A stretch of 64,000 bases of DNA from CAVZCC01 sp963773765 (GTDB taxonomy: Bacteria; Actinomycetota; Acidimicrobiia; Acidimicrobiales; Microtrichaceae): positions 868,001 through 932,000 of the forward strand of contig CAVZCC010000001.1 of NCBI GenBank assembly GCA_963773765.1. The letters are read 5' to 3'. Below, piece by piece: positions 33,857 through 42,783 of the stretch; positions within the stretch are counted from its first letter, which is position 1, and every line of letters begins with the position of its first letter. Made by a program: the position numbers and the translations under genes. The notes below the pieces were generated by a model. The model was not told the origin of the DNA. It ran no database searches and was given only the letters and a program-made list of their open reading frames with translations.

Positions 33857-34020
33857 GGGCAGAGTCTCCCATCCGGCGGCGGCCGGGCCCGCGCGCCGGG
33901 GCAGGGGCATGCCGCACCTGGCCCTTCGGTCCGAACGCGGGCTGGGACAGCCGCTCCGAGCGGCTCGATCAGCCCGAGAACGACGGCGACCGGTCGGGTG
34001 GGGACCGGTCCGACGCCCGC

Positions 34021-34758
34021 TCAGGCGGTGGAGGGGTCGGCGTCGGTCAGTCCGCCGAAGCGGCGGTCCCGACGCTGGAACTCGTCGATGGCGTCGTACA
34101 GGTCGCCCCGGCGGAAGTCGGGCCAGAGCACGTCCTTGAACACCAGCTCCGAGTAGGCCAGCTCCCACAGGAGGAAGTTGGAGATGCGGTACTCCCCCGA
34201 GGTCCGGATCATCAGCTCCGGGTCCGGCATGGTGGGGTCGTAGAGGTGCTTGCGGATGGTGCGCTCGTCGACCTTGTCCGCCGGCACGCCCTCCCGGACG
34301 ATGTCCCGCACGGCGTCCACCAGCTCCGCCCGGCCGCCGTAGTTGAAGGCCATGGACACCGTCATCGCGGTGTTGTCACCGGTCAGCTCCAGGGTCTCGT
34401 CGATGCGCCGCAGGATGCGCTTGGGCACCCGCCAGTCCCGACGGCCGATGAACTGGAGCTTCACGTTCTTGGCGTTGAGCTCGTCCCGGCGGGTGAGCAG
34501 CAGGCGCTCGTTGAAGTTCATGAGGTACCGGACCTCGTCCACCGGACGGCGCCAGTTCTCCGTGGAGAAGGCGTACACCGTGAGCCAGCGGATGCCGGCG
34601 TCGAGCGCCCCCCAGATGGTGTCCATGAGGGCTTCCTCGCCCGCGGCGTGGCCGTCGGTGCGTGGCAGGCCGCGGCGTTGCGCCCAGCGCCCGTTGCCAT
34701 CCATGACGATGGCCACGTGGACCGGCATCCGCTTGACGTCCAGGCCGCTCAACTCCAC
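34021..34758 (-). CDS. uppS: Polyprenyl diphosphate synthase (UppS, cis type)
   Basis: 245 residues. Cis-prenyltransferase making the polyprenyl carrier for wall glycans. Diagnostic residues are present: HVAIVMDGNGRWA with the catalytic Asp, RGLPRTDGHAAGEEAL, TVYAFSTENWRRP, MAFNYGGRAELVDA, DPELMIRTSGEYRISNFLLW in parts (LMIRTSGEYRISNF) and the terminal WPDFRRGDLYDAI. I chose GTG 34758 (VELSGLDVKRMPVH), which includes the conserved helix before the first strand; ATG 34725 would truncate it. It lies 22 bp after era in a housekeeping operon. Confidence 0.95.
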   Translation of the reverse strand: MELSGLDVKRMPVHVAIVMDGNGRWAQRRGLPRTDGHAAGEEALMDTIWGALDAGIRWLTVYAFSTENWRRPVDEVRYLMNFNERLLLTRRDELNAKNVKLQFIGRRDWRVPKRILRRIDETLELTGDNTAMTVSMAFNYGGRAELVDAVRDIVREGVPADKVDERTIRKHLYDPTMPDPELMIRTSGEYRISNFLLWELAYSELVFKDVLWPDFRRGDLYDAIDEFQRRDRRFGGLTDADPSTA

Positions 34759-34780
34759 GTGCGCACCGTACCTGATGGGC

Positions 34781-35692
34781 TCAGTAGCCCAGTCGTTCCA
34801 GGGAACCGGGACGGGACTGCCAGTCCTTGTCCACCTTGACGAAGAGCTCCAGGAAGGCACCCTCGGGCAGTTGCTCCCGCACGCGGGTGCCGACCTCCTT
34901 GAGCACCGCACCGCCCTTGCCGATGACGATGCCCTTCTGCGACTCGCGCTCCACCAGGATCTCCACCCGGATCCGGGGCCACTCCCACTCCGTGACCCGG
35001 GTGGCGATGGAATGGGGCAGTTCCTCGCGGGTGACGGCCAGCAGTTGCTCCCGGACCAGCTCCGCCACCCGGAACCCCTCGCCCAGGTCGGTCACCTCGT
35101 CCTCCGGGTACCACAACGGGCCGGCCGGCATGCGGGAGGCCAGGTGGTCCACCAGGGCGTCGACGCCCTGGCCGGTGCGGGCGGAGATCGGGAAGTAGGA
35201 CTCGGCGTGGAAGTCGGCGGCTGCGGCCAGCTGGGTCAGGATCCGGTCGTCGTCCGCCCGGTCCACCTTGTTGAGCACCACCACGGCGTCCGACGGGAGG
35301 CGCTCGGCGATGAAGCGGTCCCCGGGGCCGATCTTCTGGGTGGCGTCGACCAGGAGGCACACCACGTCCACGCCGGCCAGGGCGTCGGAGGCCGTGTCGT
35401 TGAGTCGCTCGCCCATCAGCGTGCGGGGCTTGTGGATGCCAGGGGTGTCCACGAACACGATCTGTGTGCCCGGTCGGTTCAGCACGCCACGGATCTGGTG
35501 GCGGGTCGTCTGCGGCTTGTCCGAGACGATGGAGACCTTCTCGCCCAGGATGTGGTTGAGCAGCGTGGACTTGCCCACGTTGGGCCGGCCCACCAGCGTG
35601 ACGAACCCCGAGTGCAGCTCGCCCTCGCCGGCATCACCCTCGCCGGCATCACCCTGGACGGCATCCGCACCTGAACCGGCATCGGTGCTCAT
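34781..35692 (-). CDS. era: GTPase Era
   Basis: 303 residues. GTPase required for 16S rRNA maturation. G1 GRPNVGKST, G2 region QTTRHQIRG, G3 DTPG (FVDTPGIHKP), G4 NKVD and G5 SA (FPISARTGQG), then a KH domain with the RNA-binding IVIGKGGAVLKEVGTRVREQ. The first 25 residues are acidic and repetitive (GDAGEGDAGEGE), an unusual extension coded by a short DNA repeat at about 35627-35655. ATG overlaps the stop of the CorC-like gene by 4 bp. Confidence 0.96.
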   Translation of the reverse strand: MSTDAGSGADAVQGDAGEGDAGEGELHSGFVTLVGRPNVGKSTLLNHILGEKVSIVSDKPQTTRHQIRGVLNRPGTQIVFVDTPGIHKPRTLMGERLNDTASDALAGVDVVCLLVDATQKIGPGDRFIAERLPSDAVVVLNKVDRADDDRILTQLAAAADFHAESYFPISARTGQGVDALVDHLASRMPAGPLWYPEDEVTDLGEGFRVAELVREQLLAVTREELPHSIATRVTEWEWPRIRVEILVERESQKGIVIGKGGAVLKEVGTRVREQLPEGAFLELFVKVDKDWQSRPGSLERLGY

Positions 35693-36954
35693 GCGTCCTC
35701 CACCGGGGCCCGCTCCAGCAGGACCAGGCGGACCCGGCTGACCCGGCGGCCGTCCACCCGCTCCACGATGAGCCGGGCACCGTCCACCTCCACCACGTCC
35801 CCCGGGACGGGCACGCGGCCCAGCGTGCCGAACACCAACCCACCGACGGAGTCCCAGTTCTCGTCCGGCAGGTCCAGGTCGAACTCCTCGTTGAGGTCGC
35901 CCACGTTGAACGTGGCCTTCACCAGGATGTCGCCGTCGGACAGGCGCTCCCAGTCCTCGGCGTCGGTGTCGAACTCGTCGTGGATCTCGCCCACCAGCTC
36001 CTCCAGCAGGTCCTCCAACGTGACCAGGCCGGCGGTACCGCCGTACTCGTCGATGGCGACCGAGATGTGGGTCTTGCGGGCCTGCATCTCCGTCAGGAGC
36101 TCGGCCACGCGCTTGGTCTCGGGGACGAAGTGGGCGGGACGGGCCACGTCCGTGACGCAGCGCCCTCCACCACCGGTGCGCTCCATCTCGTAGGCGTCCT
36201 TCACGTAGACGATGCCGATGACGTCGTCGGAGTTCTCACCGTACACGGGGATGCGGGACAGGCCCTTGGCGATGGCCAGCTCCACCACGTCGGTGACGGT
36301 CGCGTCCGAGCCGATGGACACCACGTCGGGACGGGGCACCATGATCTCCCGCACCACCGTGTCGCCGAAGTCGATGATGGACTCGATCAGCTCCCGTTCC
36401 GACTCCTCGATGACGGAGTGCTCCGCCGCCTCCTCGGCCAGGGCCAGGATCTCCTCCTCGGTGACGAACGGACCCTTCTTCAGGCCCTTGCCGGGGAGGA
36501 CCACGTTGGCCATGCCGATGAGCGTGCGGGCGGGCCAGCGCAGGACCCGGCCGATGAACTCCACCAGGGGGGCCGTCATGAGGGCGGCCCGCTCGGTGTG
36601 CTGCAGGGCCCAGGTCTTGGGGGCGGCCTCGGCCAGGACGAAGAGCACCACGACGTTCAACACGATGCCGATGGCCACGCCCAGGGGGCCGAACAGCCGT
36701 CCGGCCAGCACACCGACCAGGGCGGCCTGGACGACCTGCACGATGTTGACCGACAGGTAGACGGCGTTGAGGTCCCGCTCCAGGTTGTCGACGATCCGCT
36801 GCACACGGCGGCCGCCCTTGGGGTCGTTCTCGGCCAGCGCCGCGGCCCGGGACCGGGTCATGCGGGTGATGGCGGTCTCGGCACAGGCCAGCACCGCGGC
36901 CACTGCGACCAGGACGAGCACCACGGCCAGCAGCCAGACGTCGGTGCCGTTCAC
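35689..36954 (-). CDS. HlyC/CorC-family CNNM-CBS membrane protein
   Basis: 421 residues. An N-terminal CNNM transmembrane domain (three to four spans; AETAITRMTRSRAAALAEND, AEAAPKTWALQHTERAAL), a paired CBS domain (DTVVREIMVPRPDVVSIGSD; ISVAIDEYGGTAGLVTLEDL) and a C-terminal CorC/HlyC FAD-binding-like domain (GDILVKATFNVGDLNEEF, SVGGLVFGTLGRVPVPGD). Family members are implicated in Mg/Co transport or membrane homeostasis. Position between ybeY and era, with 4-bp overlaps on both sides, is the common actinobacterial arrangement. Confidence 0.93.
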   Translation of the reverse strand: MNGTDVWLLAVVLVLVAVAAVLACAETAITRMTRSRAAALAENDPKGGRRVQRIVDNLERDLNAVYLSVNIVQVVQAALVGVLAGRLFGPLGVAIGIVLNVVVLFVLAEAAPKTWALQHTERAALMTAPLVEFIGRVLRWPARTLIGMANVVLPGKGLKKGPFVTEEEILALAEEAAEHSVIEESERELIESIIDFGDTVVREIMVPRPDVVSIGSDATVTDVVELAIAKGLSRIPVYGENSDDVIGIVYVKDAYEMERTGGGGRCVTDVARPAHFVPETKRVAELLTEMQARKTHISVAIDEYGGTAGLVTLEDLLEELVGEIHDEFDTDAEDWERLSDGDILVKATFNVGDLNEEFDLDLPDENWDSVGGLVFGTLGRVPVPGDVVEVDGARLIVERVDGRRVSRVRLVLLERAPVEDA

Positions 36955-37454
36955 GCGTCACCCCACGGGTCACGGGCGGGTGGGCGGGCCAGTTCGGACA
37001 TGAGCGCCCGTTCCCGGGCCCACATGCCGGCCCGTTCCGCCGGTTCCGCGTGGTCCCAGCCGCACAGGTGCAGCCCGCCGTGGACGACCAACAACGCCAG
37101 CTCGTCCTGCACCGTGCCGGCGTGGTCGGGAGCCTGGGACGCGGCGACCTCGGCGCACACCACCACGTCGCCCACCATCCAGTGGCCGGTGTCGGCACCG
37201 TCCGCGACCCCGTCGATCCCGTCGATGGGGAACGACAGCACGTCGGTCGGGCCGTCGCCCCCCAGGTGCTCCGCGTTCAGCGCCGCGATCGTGTCCGGGT
37301 CCACCAGCTGCAGCGACGCCTCGGCGCGGGCCGGCACACCCTCGGCGGCCAGCACGGCGGCCAGGAGCCCGGCCAGCGGGTCCAGGTCGACCGGCAGGGC
37401 GCGGGCCGTGTCGGGATCACGGCTGTCGCAGTGGGCGACGGAGGGCAGGCTCAT
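36951..37454 (-). CDS. ybeY: Endoribonuclease YbeY
   Basis: 167 residues. Metal-dependent RNase for 16S rRNA 3'-end maturation and ribosome quality control. The zinc motif reads HGGLHLCGWDH, equivalent to the family HGxLHLxGYDH; upstream PTDVLSFPID is the second family mark and GDVVVCAEVAASQA the third. The C-terminal WARERALMSEL is typical. Overlaps the following CorC-like gene by 4 bp and follows phoH by 10 bp. Confidence 0.94.
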   Translation of the reverse strand: MSLPSVAHCDSRDPDTARALPVDLDPLAGLLAAVLAAEGVPARAEASLQLVDPDTIAALNAEHLGGDGPTDVLSFPIDGIDGVADGADTGHWMVGDVVVCAEVAASQAPDHAGTVQDELALLVVHGGLHLCGWDHAEPAERAGMWARERALMSELARPPARDPWGDA

Positions 37455-37464
37455 GGGCGGTGGG

Positions 37465-38456
37465 TCATGGGGTGTGCTGGGCGTAGGCGTCCACGATGTC
37501 CTGCACGATCTTGTGCCGGACCACGTCCCGTCCCGTCAGGTGCACGAAGCAGAGGCTGTCGATCCCGGTCAGGATCCGCTCCACGTCCGCCAGTCCGGAC
37601 CGCCCGCCCGGGACGTCCACCTGGGTGACGTCCCCGGTGATCACCGCCTTGGACCCGAACCCGATGCGGGTCAGGAACATCTTCATCTGCTCCGGCGAGG
37701 TGTTCTGGGCCTCGTCCAGGATGATGAAGCTGCCGTTGAGCGTGCGGCCCCGCATGAAGGCCAGCGGCGCCACCTCCACCGTGCCCCGCTCCAGGAACTT
37801 CTGGGCCCCCTCCGGCCCCACCATGTCGTGCAGGGCGTCGTACAGCGGGCGCAGGTACGGGTCCACCTTGGCCATCAGGTCGCCGGGCAGGAACCCGAGC
37901 CGCTCCCCCGCCTCCACCGCGGGGCGGGTCAGCACGATGCGCTCCACCTCCTTGCGCTGGAGGGCCTGGACCGCCATGGCCACGGCCAGCCACGACTTGC
38001 CGGTGCCGGCGGGGCCGATGCCGAAGGTGACGGTGTGGGACGCGATGGCGTCCACGTAGCGCTTCTGGCCGCTGGTCTTGGGCCGGATCCGGCCGCCCCG
38101 GTTGGTGCGCAGCAGCTCGTGGGACAGCACCTCCGACGGCCGCTCGTCGGCCCGGATCATGTCGATGGTGCGGCGGATGGCGGACTCCTCCAGGCGGTGG
38201 CCCCGCTCCAGGAGCACCACCAGCTCGCCGAAGAGGCGCCCGGCCCGGTCCGAGTCGGGGCCGGCCACGGTGATCTCGTTGCCCCGCACGGTGATGGCGG
38301 TACGGGGAAGGCGTCCTCGATCAGGTCGAGGAGCTCGTCACGGGGTCCGAGGAGGTCCGTCATCAGGTGGTTGCCCGGGACGCGGACGAGCGTCCGCAGC
38401 GATTCATCCGCGGCGGTGACCGTCGTTGCCGACCCGGACGTCTCGCTCGAGCTCAT
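37465..38456 (-). CDS. phoH: PhoH-family ATPase (one frameshift)
   Basis: PhoH-like P-loop NTPase, linked to RNA metabolism with ybeY. Walker A GIGPAGTGKSWLA, Walker B FIILDEAQNTSPEQMK, GFGSKAVITGDVTQVDVPGG and RHKIVQDIVDAY. The N-terminal domain is split: residues from ATG 38456 (MSSSETSGSATT..LLGPRDELLDLIEDAFP) are in one frame and RTAITVRGNEITVAG onward in another. The change is at 38304-38307, where a run of four C on the coding strand needs five; with that base the gene is 331 codons long, so a homopolymer error is the likely explanation. Confidence 0.9.
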
Positions 38457-38474
38457 GTTTGGCAAAGTGTACCG

Positions 38475-39005
38475 GTGAACACCGATGGCCTTGAGGGCGG
38501 GTTTGTGGACGCGGACGAGTTCCTGGCCGATGTGCGCATCGACCTGGAGGCGGAGGCCCGGCGCCGGGAGCGCTGGATCCGCCAGCGTCTGGCCGACGAG
38601 GCGACCCTGTCGGGGGCGCTGGCCGCGGCCCTGGGACGGGATGTCGCGCTGCAACTGGTGACGGGTGACCGCATCGCCGGCACGCTCACGCTGGTGGGCA
38701 CCGACGTGGTGGGGGTGCGCCGCCGGCACGGCAACGTGTGGGCCGCCATCGACGCCGTCGCCGCACTGGAGGTGGGGGCGTCGCTGCCGGCGGCGGGACC
38801 GTCCGGAGGGGGCACCACCCTGCTGGAGGTGCTGGTGGACCTGGCGGCGGAGCGCAGCGAGGTCCTGCTCACGCTGGTGGGCGGCACCGCCATCCGGGGC
38901 GAACTGGTGGCCGTGGGGGACGTGGCCACGGTGCGGACCGGGCCCGGCGGCAGGACCGCCTACGCGTCGCTGGACGCGGTGGCCTGCGTGTCCGAGCTGC
39001 CCTGA
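38475..39005 (+). CDS. Hypothetical protein with two Sm-like segments
   Basis: 176 residues; not recognised. An N-terminal acidic helix (ADEFLADVRIDLEAEARRRE) is followed by two similar beta-rich segments: LQLVTGDRIAGTLTLVGTDV and LLTLVGGTAIRGELVAVGDV, each ending in an A-I/L-DAV strand. The spacing and pattern (G-x-x-I-x-G-x-L-x-x-V-G-x-D) look like Sm/LSM-type or related small barrels in tandem. The GTG at 38475 starts 19 bp from the divergent phoH ATG; the 3' end overlaps the BldC-like gene by 46 bp on the opposite strand. Confidence 0.65.
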   Translation: MNTDGLEGGFVDADEFLADVRIDLEAEARRRERWIRQRLADEATLSGALAAALGRDVALQLVTGDRIAGTLTLVGTDVVGVRRRHGNVWAAIDAVAALEVGASLPAAGPSGGGTTLLEVLVDLAAERSEVLLTLVGGTAIRGELVAVGDVATVRTGPGGRTAYASLDAVACVSELP

Positions 39006-39250
39006 TCTGCGCTCCCGGAGGCACCGGCGGCGGCCCGTGAGCCCAGGATGGCGCTGTCCAGGGTGCCGGGCTGGATGCGGCAGTTCTCGATGAACTCGGC
39101 CACCTCGGACTCCTTGAGCCGGATGACCCGGCCGAAGCGGTACGCCGGGAGCTGGCCGTCGTCGATGAAGCGGTAGAGCGTGCGGGGAGTGACCCCCAGC
39201 CGCCGTGCGGTCTCTGCGGTGTTGAGCCAGTGGATGTCCGCCGTCGTCAC
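38960..39250 (-). CDS. BldC/excisionase-like HTH protein
   Basis: 96 residues. A winged-helix MerR-type DNA-binding domain alone: WLNTAETARRLGVTPRTLYR, then FIDDGQLPAYRFGRVIRLKE and SEVAEFIENCRIQPG, with an Ala/Ser tail. Single-domain proteins of this type include BldC of Streptomyces and phage excisionases; the chromosomal housekeeping context favours a BldC-like regulator. GTG 39250 places the domain at the N-terminus; ATG 39286 is an alternative. Divergent from the Tad operon, so it might regulate it. Confidence 0.8.
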   Translation of the reverse strand: MTTADIHWLNTAETARRLGVTPRTLYRFIDDGQLPAYRFGRVIRLKESEVAEFIENCRIQPGTLDSAILGSRAAAGASGSADQGSSDTQATASSDA

Positions 39251-39372
39251 GTCGGCGACCCTACCGGCGGCCACCACACAGGGCAATCACCCGGACCCTT
39301 TCGGTGTGTTCCACACGATGGCCGGGTACGACGTGCTGTGTCCTCAGTACGTACGGGGATGTTTCATGCTGT

Positions 39373-39401
39373 TTGACAACTCCTGATCCATGTCATACAA
39401 C
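39373..39401 (+). promoter_or_regulatory. Sigma-70-type promoter of the Tad operon
   Basis: TTGACA at 39373-39378, a 17-bp spacer and TACAAC at 39396-39401, giving a start near 39408 and a leader of about 47 nt before the GTG at 39455. The surrounding 39251-39454 stretch is AT-richer than its neighbours and otherwise holds no gene. Confidence 0.65.
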
Positions 39402-39454
39402 CTTGTGCGCCGGGAGGACGTGGGCGGGAGGCCCAGCGGCAGGGAGGGGAACGG

Positions 39455-40197
39455 GTGGGGATCACGCTGGGTGCACGGAGGCGGCCACGTCAGGACGTGG
39501 CACCTCCCCCGGGCCGCAGCGGTGGACGGGAACGCGTCCGTACCGCACCGCAGTTCCCCGCGGGGCGGGCCCTGGTCGGCGCCGCGCTGATCGTGATCGC
39601 AGCCGCGGGAGTCCTGGTGGCCCACCGCTCCGCCTCCCGGCCGCCCACCACGCGCTACGTGGTGGCGGTCCGCGACCTGCCCGCCGGCCACACCGTGACC
39701 GCGGCGGACCTGGGCACGCTGGCCGCGGACCTCCCCTCCGGTGTCCCCGCCGTCCCGGCCGAGGGGGCGGACTCGCTCATCGGACGCGTGCGAGCCGCAC
39801 CGCGTTGTCGGAGCTGGACCTGGTCCGACCCGGGGACCTGTACCAGCGCGGGCGGTTCGTCCAGCCGGGGTCCGTCGAGGTGCCGGTGGAGCTCGACGCG
39901 TCCCGGGCCCTGACGGGCGCGCTGGAGTCGGGCAGTCGCGTCGACGTGCTCTCGACGGACCCGGAGGCGGAGGGAACGGTGGTCCTGGCCCGACGTGTGC
40001 GCGTGGTGGACGCCGGCGATGGAGAGGACGGCACCGGCGCCGGCATCGGTCCCTCGGACGGTGTCCGGCTGCGACTGGCGGTCCCGGACCAGGACACGGC
40101 CACCGCCGTGGTCGATGCCGCAGTGCGGTCCCAACTCACCCTCGTGCTCCCGTCACCGGACCAACCGGACCCGTCGCGGGAGCCCGGCGATGGCTGA
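39455..40197 (+). CDS. cpaB: CpaB/RcpC-like SAF-domain pilus protein (one frameshift)
   Basis: First gene of the Tad operon, about 247 residues when corrected. An N-terminal span (ALVGAALIVIAAAGVLVAH) leads to an SAF domain (YVVAVRDLPAGHTVTAADLG) and a periplasmic RcpC-type domain (VEVPVELDASRALTGALESG; RVDVLST). The frame breaks at about 39793 (GCGAGCCGCACC), where one missing base separates SLIGRV from RTALSELDLVRPGD. With one added base the gene is exactly 248 codons. AGGGAGGGG precedes the GTG start. CpaB helps assemble the outer part of the Flp pilus machine. Confidence 0.83.
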
Positions 40198-41491
40198 GCG
40201 CTACGTCCTCCTCGGCCTGGCCCGGACCCGGTGCAACTGGTTCGGCCAGCTGTCCCACTGGTCGACCACCGGCGTGGCACCCATCGAGTTCATCAAGTGC
40301 CTCTCGGCCGAGGAGGCCCGGGCCGTCATGGGCACCGGACGTCGGGTCTCCGCCTTCCTGGTCGACGGCGGGCTGAACCGGTTCGACCGTGACCTCGTCG
40401 CGTCCGCCACCGAGGCCGGTGCCCCCACGATCGTGGTGGAGGACCGTCGGAACTGCCGGGACTGGTCGTCGCTCGGGTGCGTGGCAGCCCTGGAGGAGGA
40501 CTTCACCCGGGACCAGTTGGTCGAGGTCCTGGACCGCCATGCCCGCGTCGTCGACCGGACCGTGCACCGGCCGGTGGCCAGGACCGACCTGGCCGACGAC
40601 CCCGCCCCCGGGCGGATGGTGGGAGTGACGGGAACGGGCGGGAGCGGTGCGTCGACGGTCGCCATGGCCCTGGCACAGGCGGTGGCTCCCACCTCCGGCA
40701 GGGTCGCCCTGGTGGACGGGGCCAGGCGTGCCGACCTGGCGCTCTACCACGACGTCGGCGACGTCATCCCCGGACTGCCCGAACTGGTGGACCTGCAACG
40801 CCGGGACCGGTCGGACCCGGAGGAGGTCCGCAGCCTGTTGTTCGGCATCGACGACCGCGGCTACGACCTGCTGCTCGGGCTCCGGCGGTCCCGGGACTGG
40901 GCCGGCCTCCGGCCCCACGCGGTCGACGCCGCGCTCGAGTCCCTCCGGCGTTCCCACGACCTGGTGGTCGTGGACCACGACCCCGATGTGGAGGGAGAAG
41001 CGGAGACCGGCTCGGTGGACGTCGAGGACCGCAACGCAGTGGCCCGCGCCGTGGTGAGGTCCGCCGACCTGGTCCTCCTGGTGACGCGACCGGGCATGAA
41101 GGGGGCGCACGACCTGCTCCGTCTGCTCGACGAGTTCACCACCGCGGGGACGTCGGCGGCGCGGCTGGTGCCCGTGGTCGACGGGTCCGCCCGCTCACGA
41201 CCGGGGCGCACCGAAATGGCCCGGGCCGTGAGGGACCTCACCGTCGGCCGGACGGCCCGCGGGTCAGCGGGCGTCCCGCCCGTGTTCGTGCCCCATGTCC
41301 GAGGCCTGGAGGACGCCCACCGGACCGCGGGACGGCTGCCGGAGCGGCTGACCCGGTCGCTCGGCCGGGTCGTGTCCGACCTGTTGGACACACTCCCCCG
41401 CCGGACGACCGCCGCAGACCTCGGTGCCGCGATCCGGGTCGGCGACCTGGGCTCCGACGCCGCCCTGGACCTCCGGGGAGGTGCCGCGTGA
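40190..41491 (+). CDS. tadZ: TadZ/CpaE-like ParA-family ATPase
   Basis: 433 residues. An N-terminal receiver-like region of about 130 residues precedes a ParA/MinD-type ATPase: deviant Walker A MVGVTGTGGSGASTVAMALA (GTGGSGAST, lacking the usual Lys) and HDLVVVDHDPD as Walker B; SADLVLLVTRPGMKGAHDLL follows. CpaE/TadZ places the pilus machine in the cell. The Walker A Lys appears replaced by Gly/Ala-type residues, as known for some TadZ. Overlaps cpaB by 8 bp and tadA by 4 bp. Confidence 0.83.
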   Translation: MAERYVLLGLARTRCNWFGQLSHWSTTGVAPIEFIKCLSAEEARAVMGTGRRVSAFLVDGGLNRFDRDLVASATEAGAPTIVVEDRRNCRDWSSLGCVAALEEDFTRDQLVEVLDRHARVVDRTVHRPVARTDLADDPAPGRMVGVTGTGGSGASTVAMALAQAVAPTSGRVALVDGARRADLALYHDVGDVIPGLPELVDLQRRDRSDPEEVRSLLFGIDDRGYDLLLGLRRSRDWAGLRPHAVDAALESLRRSHDLVVVDHDPDVEGEAETGSVDVEDRNAVARAVVRSADLVLLVTRPGMKGAHDLLRLLDEFTTAGTSAARLVPVVDGSARSRPGRTEMARAVRDLTVGRTARGSAGVPPVFVPHVRGLEDAHRTAGRLPERLTRSLGRVVSDLLDTLPRRTTAADLGAAIRVGDLGSDAALDLRGGAA

Positions 41492-42783
41492 TCGCCCCGT
41501 CACCCTCACCGCTGACCGAGATCGAGCGAACGGTGCAGCAGCGCGCCACGTCGCTGGCCCTGGACGTGGACGCGCCGGAGGGCGAGCAGGCGCTGCGGGC
41601 CCTGATCGACGAGGCGGTCCGGGAGTGGTCCGACGAGCACGCCCGCGGGCGCCGACCCTTCGCGCTGCCCGACCCGGAAGGTGTCGGCACCCGCGCCTTC
41701 CACAACCTGGCCCGGTACGGCCCCCTGACGGAGCTCCTCCAGGACGACGACGTCTGGGAGATCATGATCAACGCCCCCGACGCCGTGTTCGTCCGCAGGC
41801 ATTCCGGCGGCTCCAGCTTCCACCACGAGGTGTTCCACGACGACGAGCACGTCATCCGGACCCTGACAAAGCTCCTCGACGACTCCTCCACCTCGCACCG
41901 CAAGTTGGATCCCACCGAGGGCCTCCAGGACGCGCAGCTGGACGACGGGGCGCGACTCCACATCGTCCACGGCGACCTGAGCCGGGGCGGCCACCTGATG
42001 GTGAACGTCCGCAAGTTCACCGGCGTGGCCATCACCCGCCTGGACGAGCTGGTCGAGCGGGACTCGTTGTCGGCGCCCGCCGCGGCCTTCCTGGGGGCTG
42101 CCGTCAGGGCCAGGCTCAGCATCGTGTTCGCCGGGGCACCGGGGGCGGGCAAGACCACCCTGCTGTCCTGCTGCGCGGCCGAGCTCGACCCGTCGCTCCG
42201 GGTGGTGATCGCGGAGGAGGTGTTCGAGGCGGACATCGCGCTGGCCAACGTGGCGTCCATGCAGACACGCCCATCACGCACCGACCGTCCCGAGGTGGAC
42301 CTCCGGCGGCTGGTCGGAGGGTTCCTCCGCATGGCTCCCGACGTGGCCATCGTGGGTGAGGTCCGCGACCGGGAGGCGCTGCCACTCCTGCTGACCCTGT
42401 CCTCCGGCGTCACCGGCTACACGACCATCCACGCCGGATCGGCCCGCCAGGGACTCACCCGGCTGCGGTTCCTGGCCCAGCTGTCCGACGCGGCCCGGGA
42501 CCTCCCCGTCGCCGCCCTGAACGCGCTCGTCAGTGAGTCCGTCGACCTGGTGGTCCACACCGAGCGCGGCCCCCGGGGACCGAGGGTCACCTCCATCCTG
42601 GCCGTGGAGGACCTCACGGCCGGGCCGGAGTCGGTCCAGTTCACCTGCACCGACGTGTTCGCCCGGCAGGGCATCGACGGGCCGCTGGCCTGGACGGGGC
42701 TGCATCCCCTGCGGGCGGGCGACCACTTCGCCCGCTCGGGCACGGACATCCGCTCGCTCCTCGAACGGTCGGGCACCCCGTGA
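41488..42783 (+). CDS. tadA: TadA/CpaF secretion ATPase
   Basis: 431 residues. Type II/IV secretion ATPase driving Flp pilus assembly. Seen: NLARYGPLTELLQDDDVWEI, MINAPDAVFVRR, Walker A VFAGAPGAGKTTLLSC, VIAEEVFEADIA (Asp/Glu box), and FLRMAPDVAIVGEVRDREAL as the Walker B region, then TTIHAGSARQGLTRLRFLAQ with the His box. GTG 41488 is preceded by GGGGAGG and overlaps the tadZ stop. Order tadZ-A-B-C is the standard actinobacterial one. Confidence 0.94.
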   Translation: MIAPSPSPLTEIERTVQQRATSLALDVDAPEGEQALRALIDEAVREWSDEHARGRRPFALPDPEGVGTRAFHNLARYGPLTELLQDDDVWEIMINAPDAVFVRRHSGGSSFHHEVFHDDEHVIRTLTKLLDDSSTSHRKLDPTEGLQDAQLDDGARLHIVHGDLSRGGHLMVNVRKFTGVAITRLDELVERDSLSAPAAAFLGAAVRARLSIVFAGAPGAGKTTLLSCCAAELDPSLRVVIAEEVFEADIALANVASMQTRPSRTDRPEVDLRRLVGGFLRMAPDVAIVGEVRDREALPLLLTLSSGVTGYTTIHAGSARQGLTRLRFLAQLSDAARDLPVAALNALVSESVDLVVHTERGPRGPRVTSILAVEDLTAGPESVQFTCTDVFARQGIDGPLAWTGLHPLRAGDHFARSGTDIRSLLERSGTP

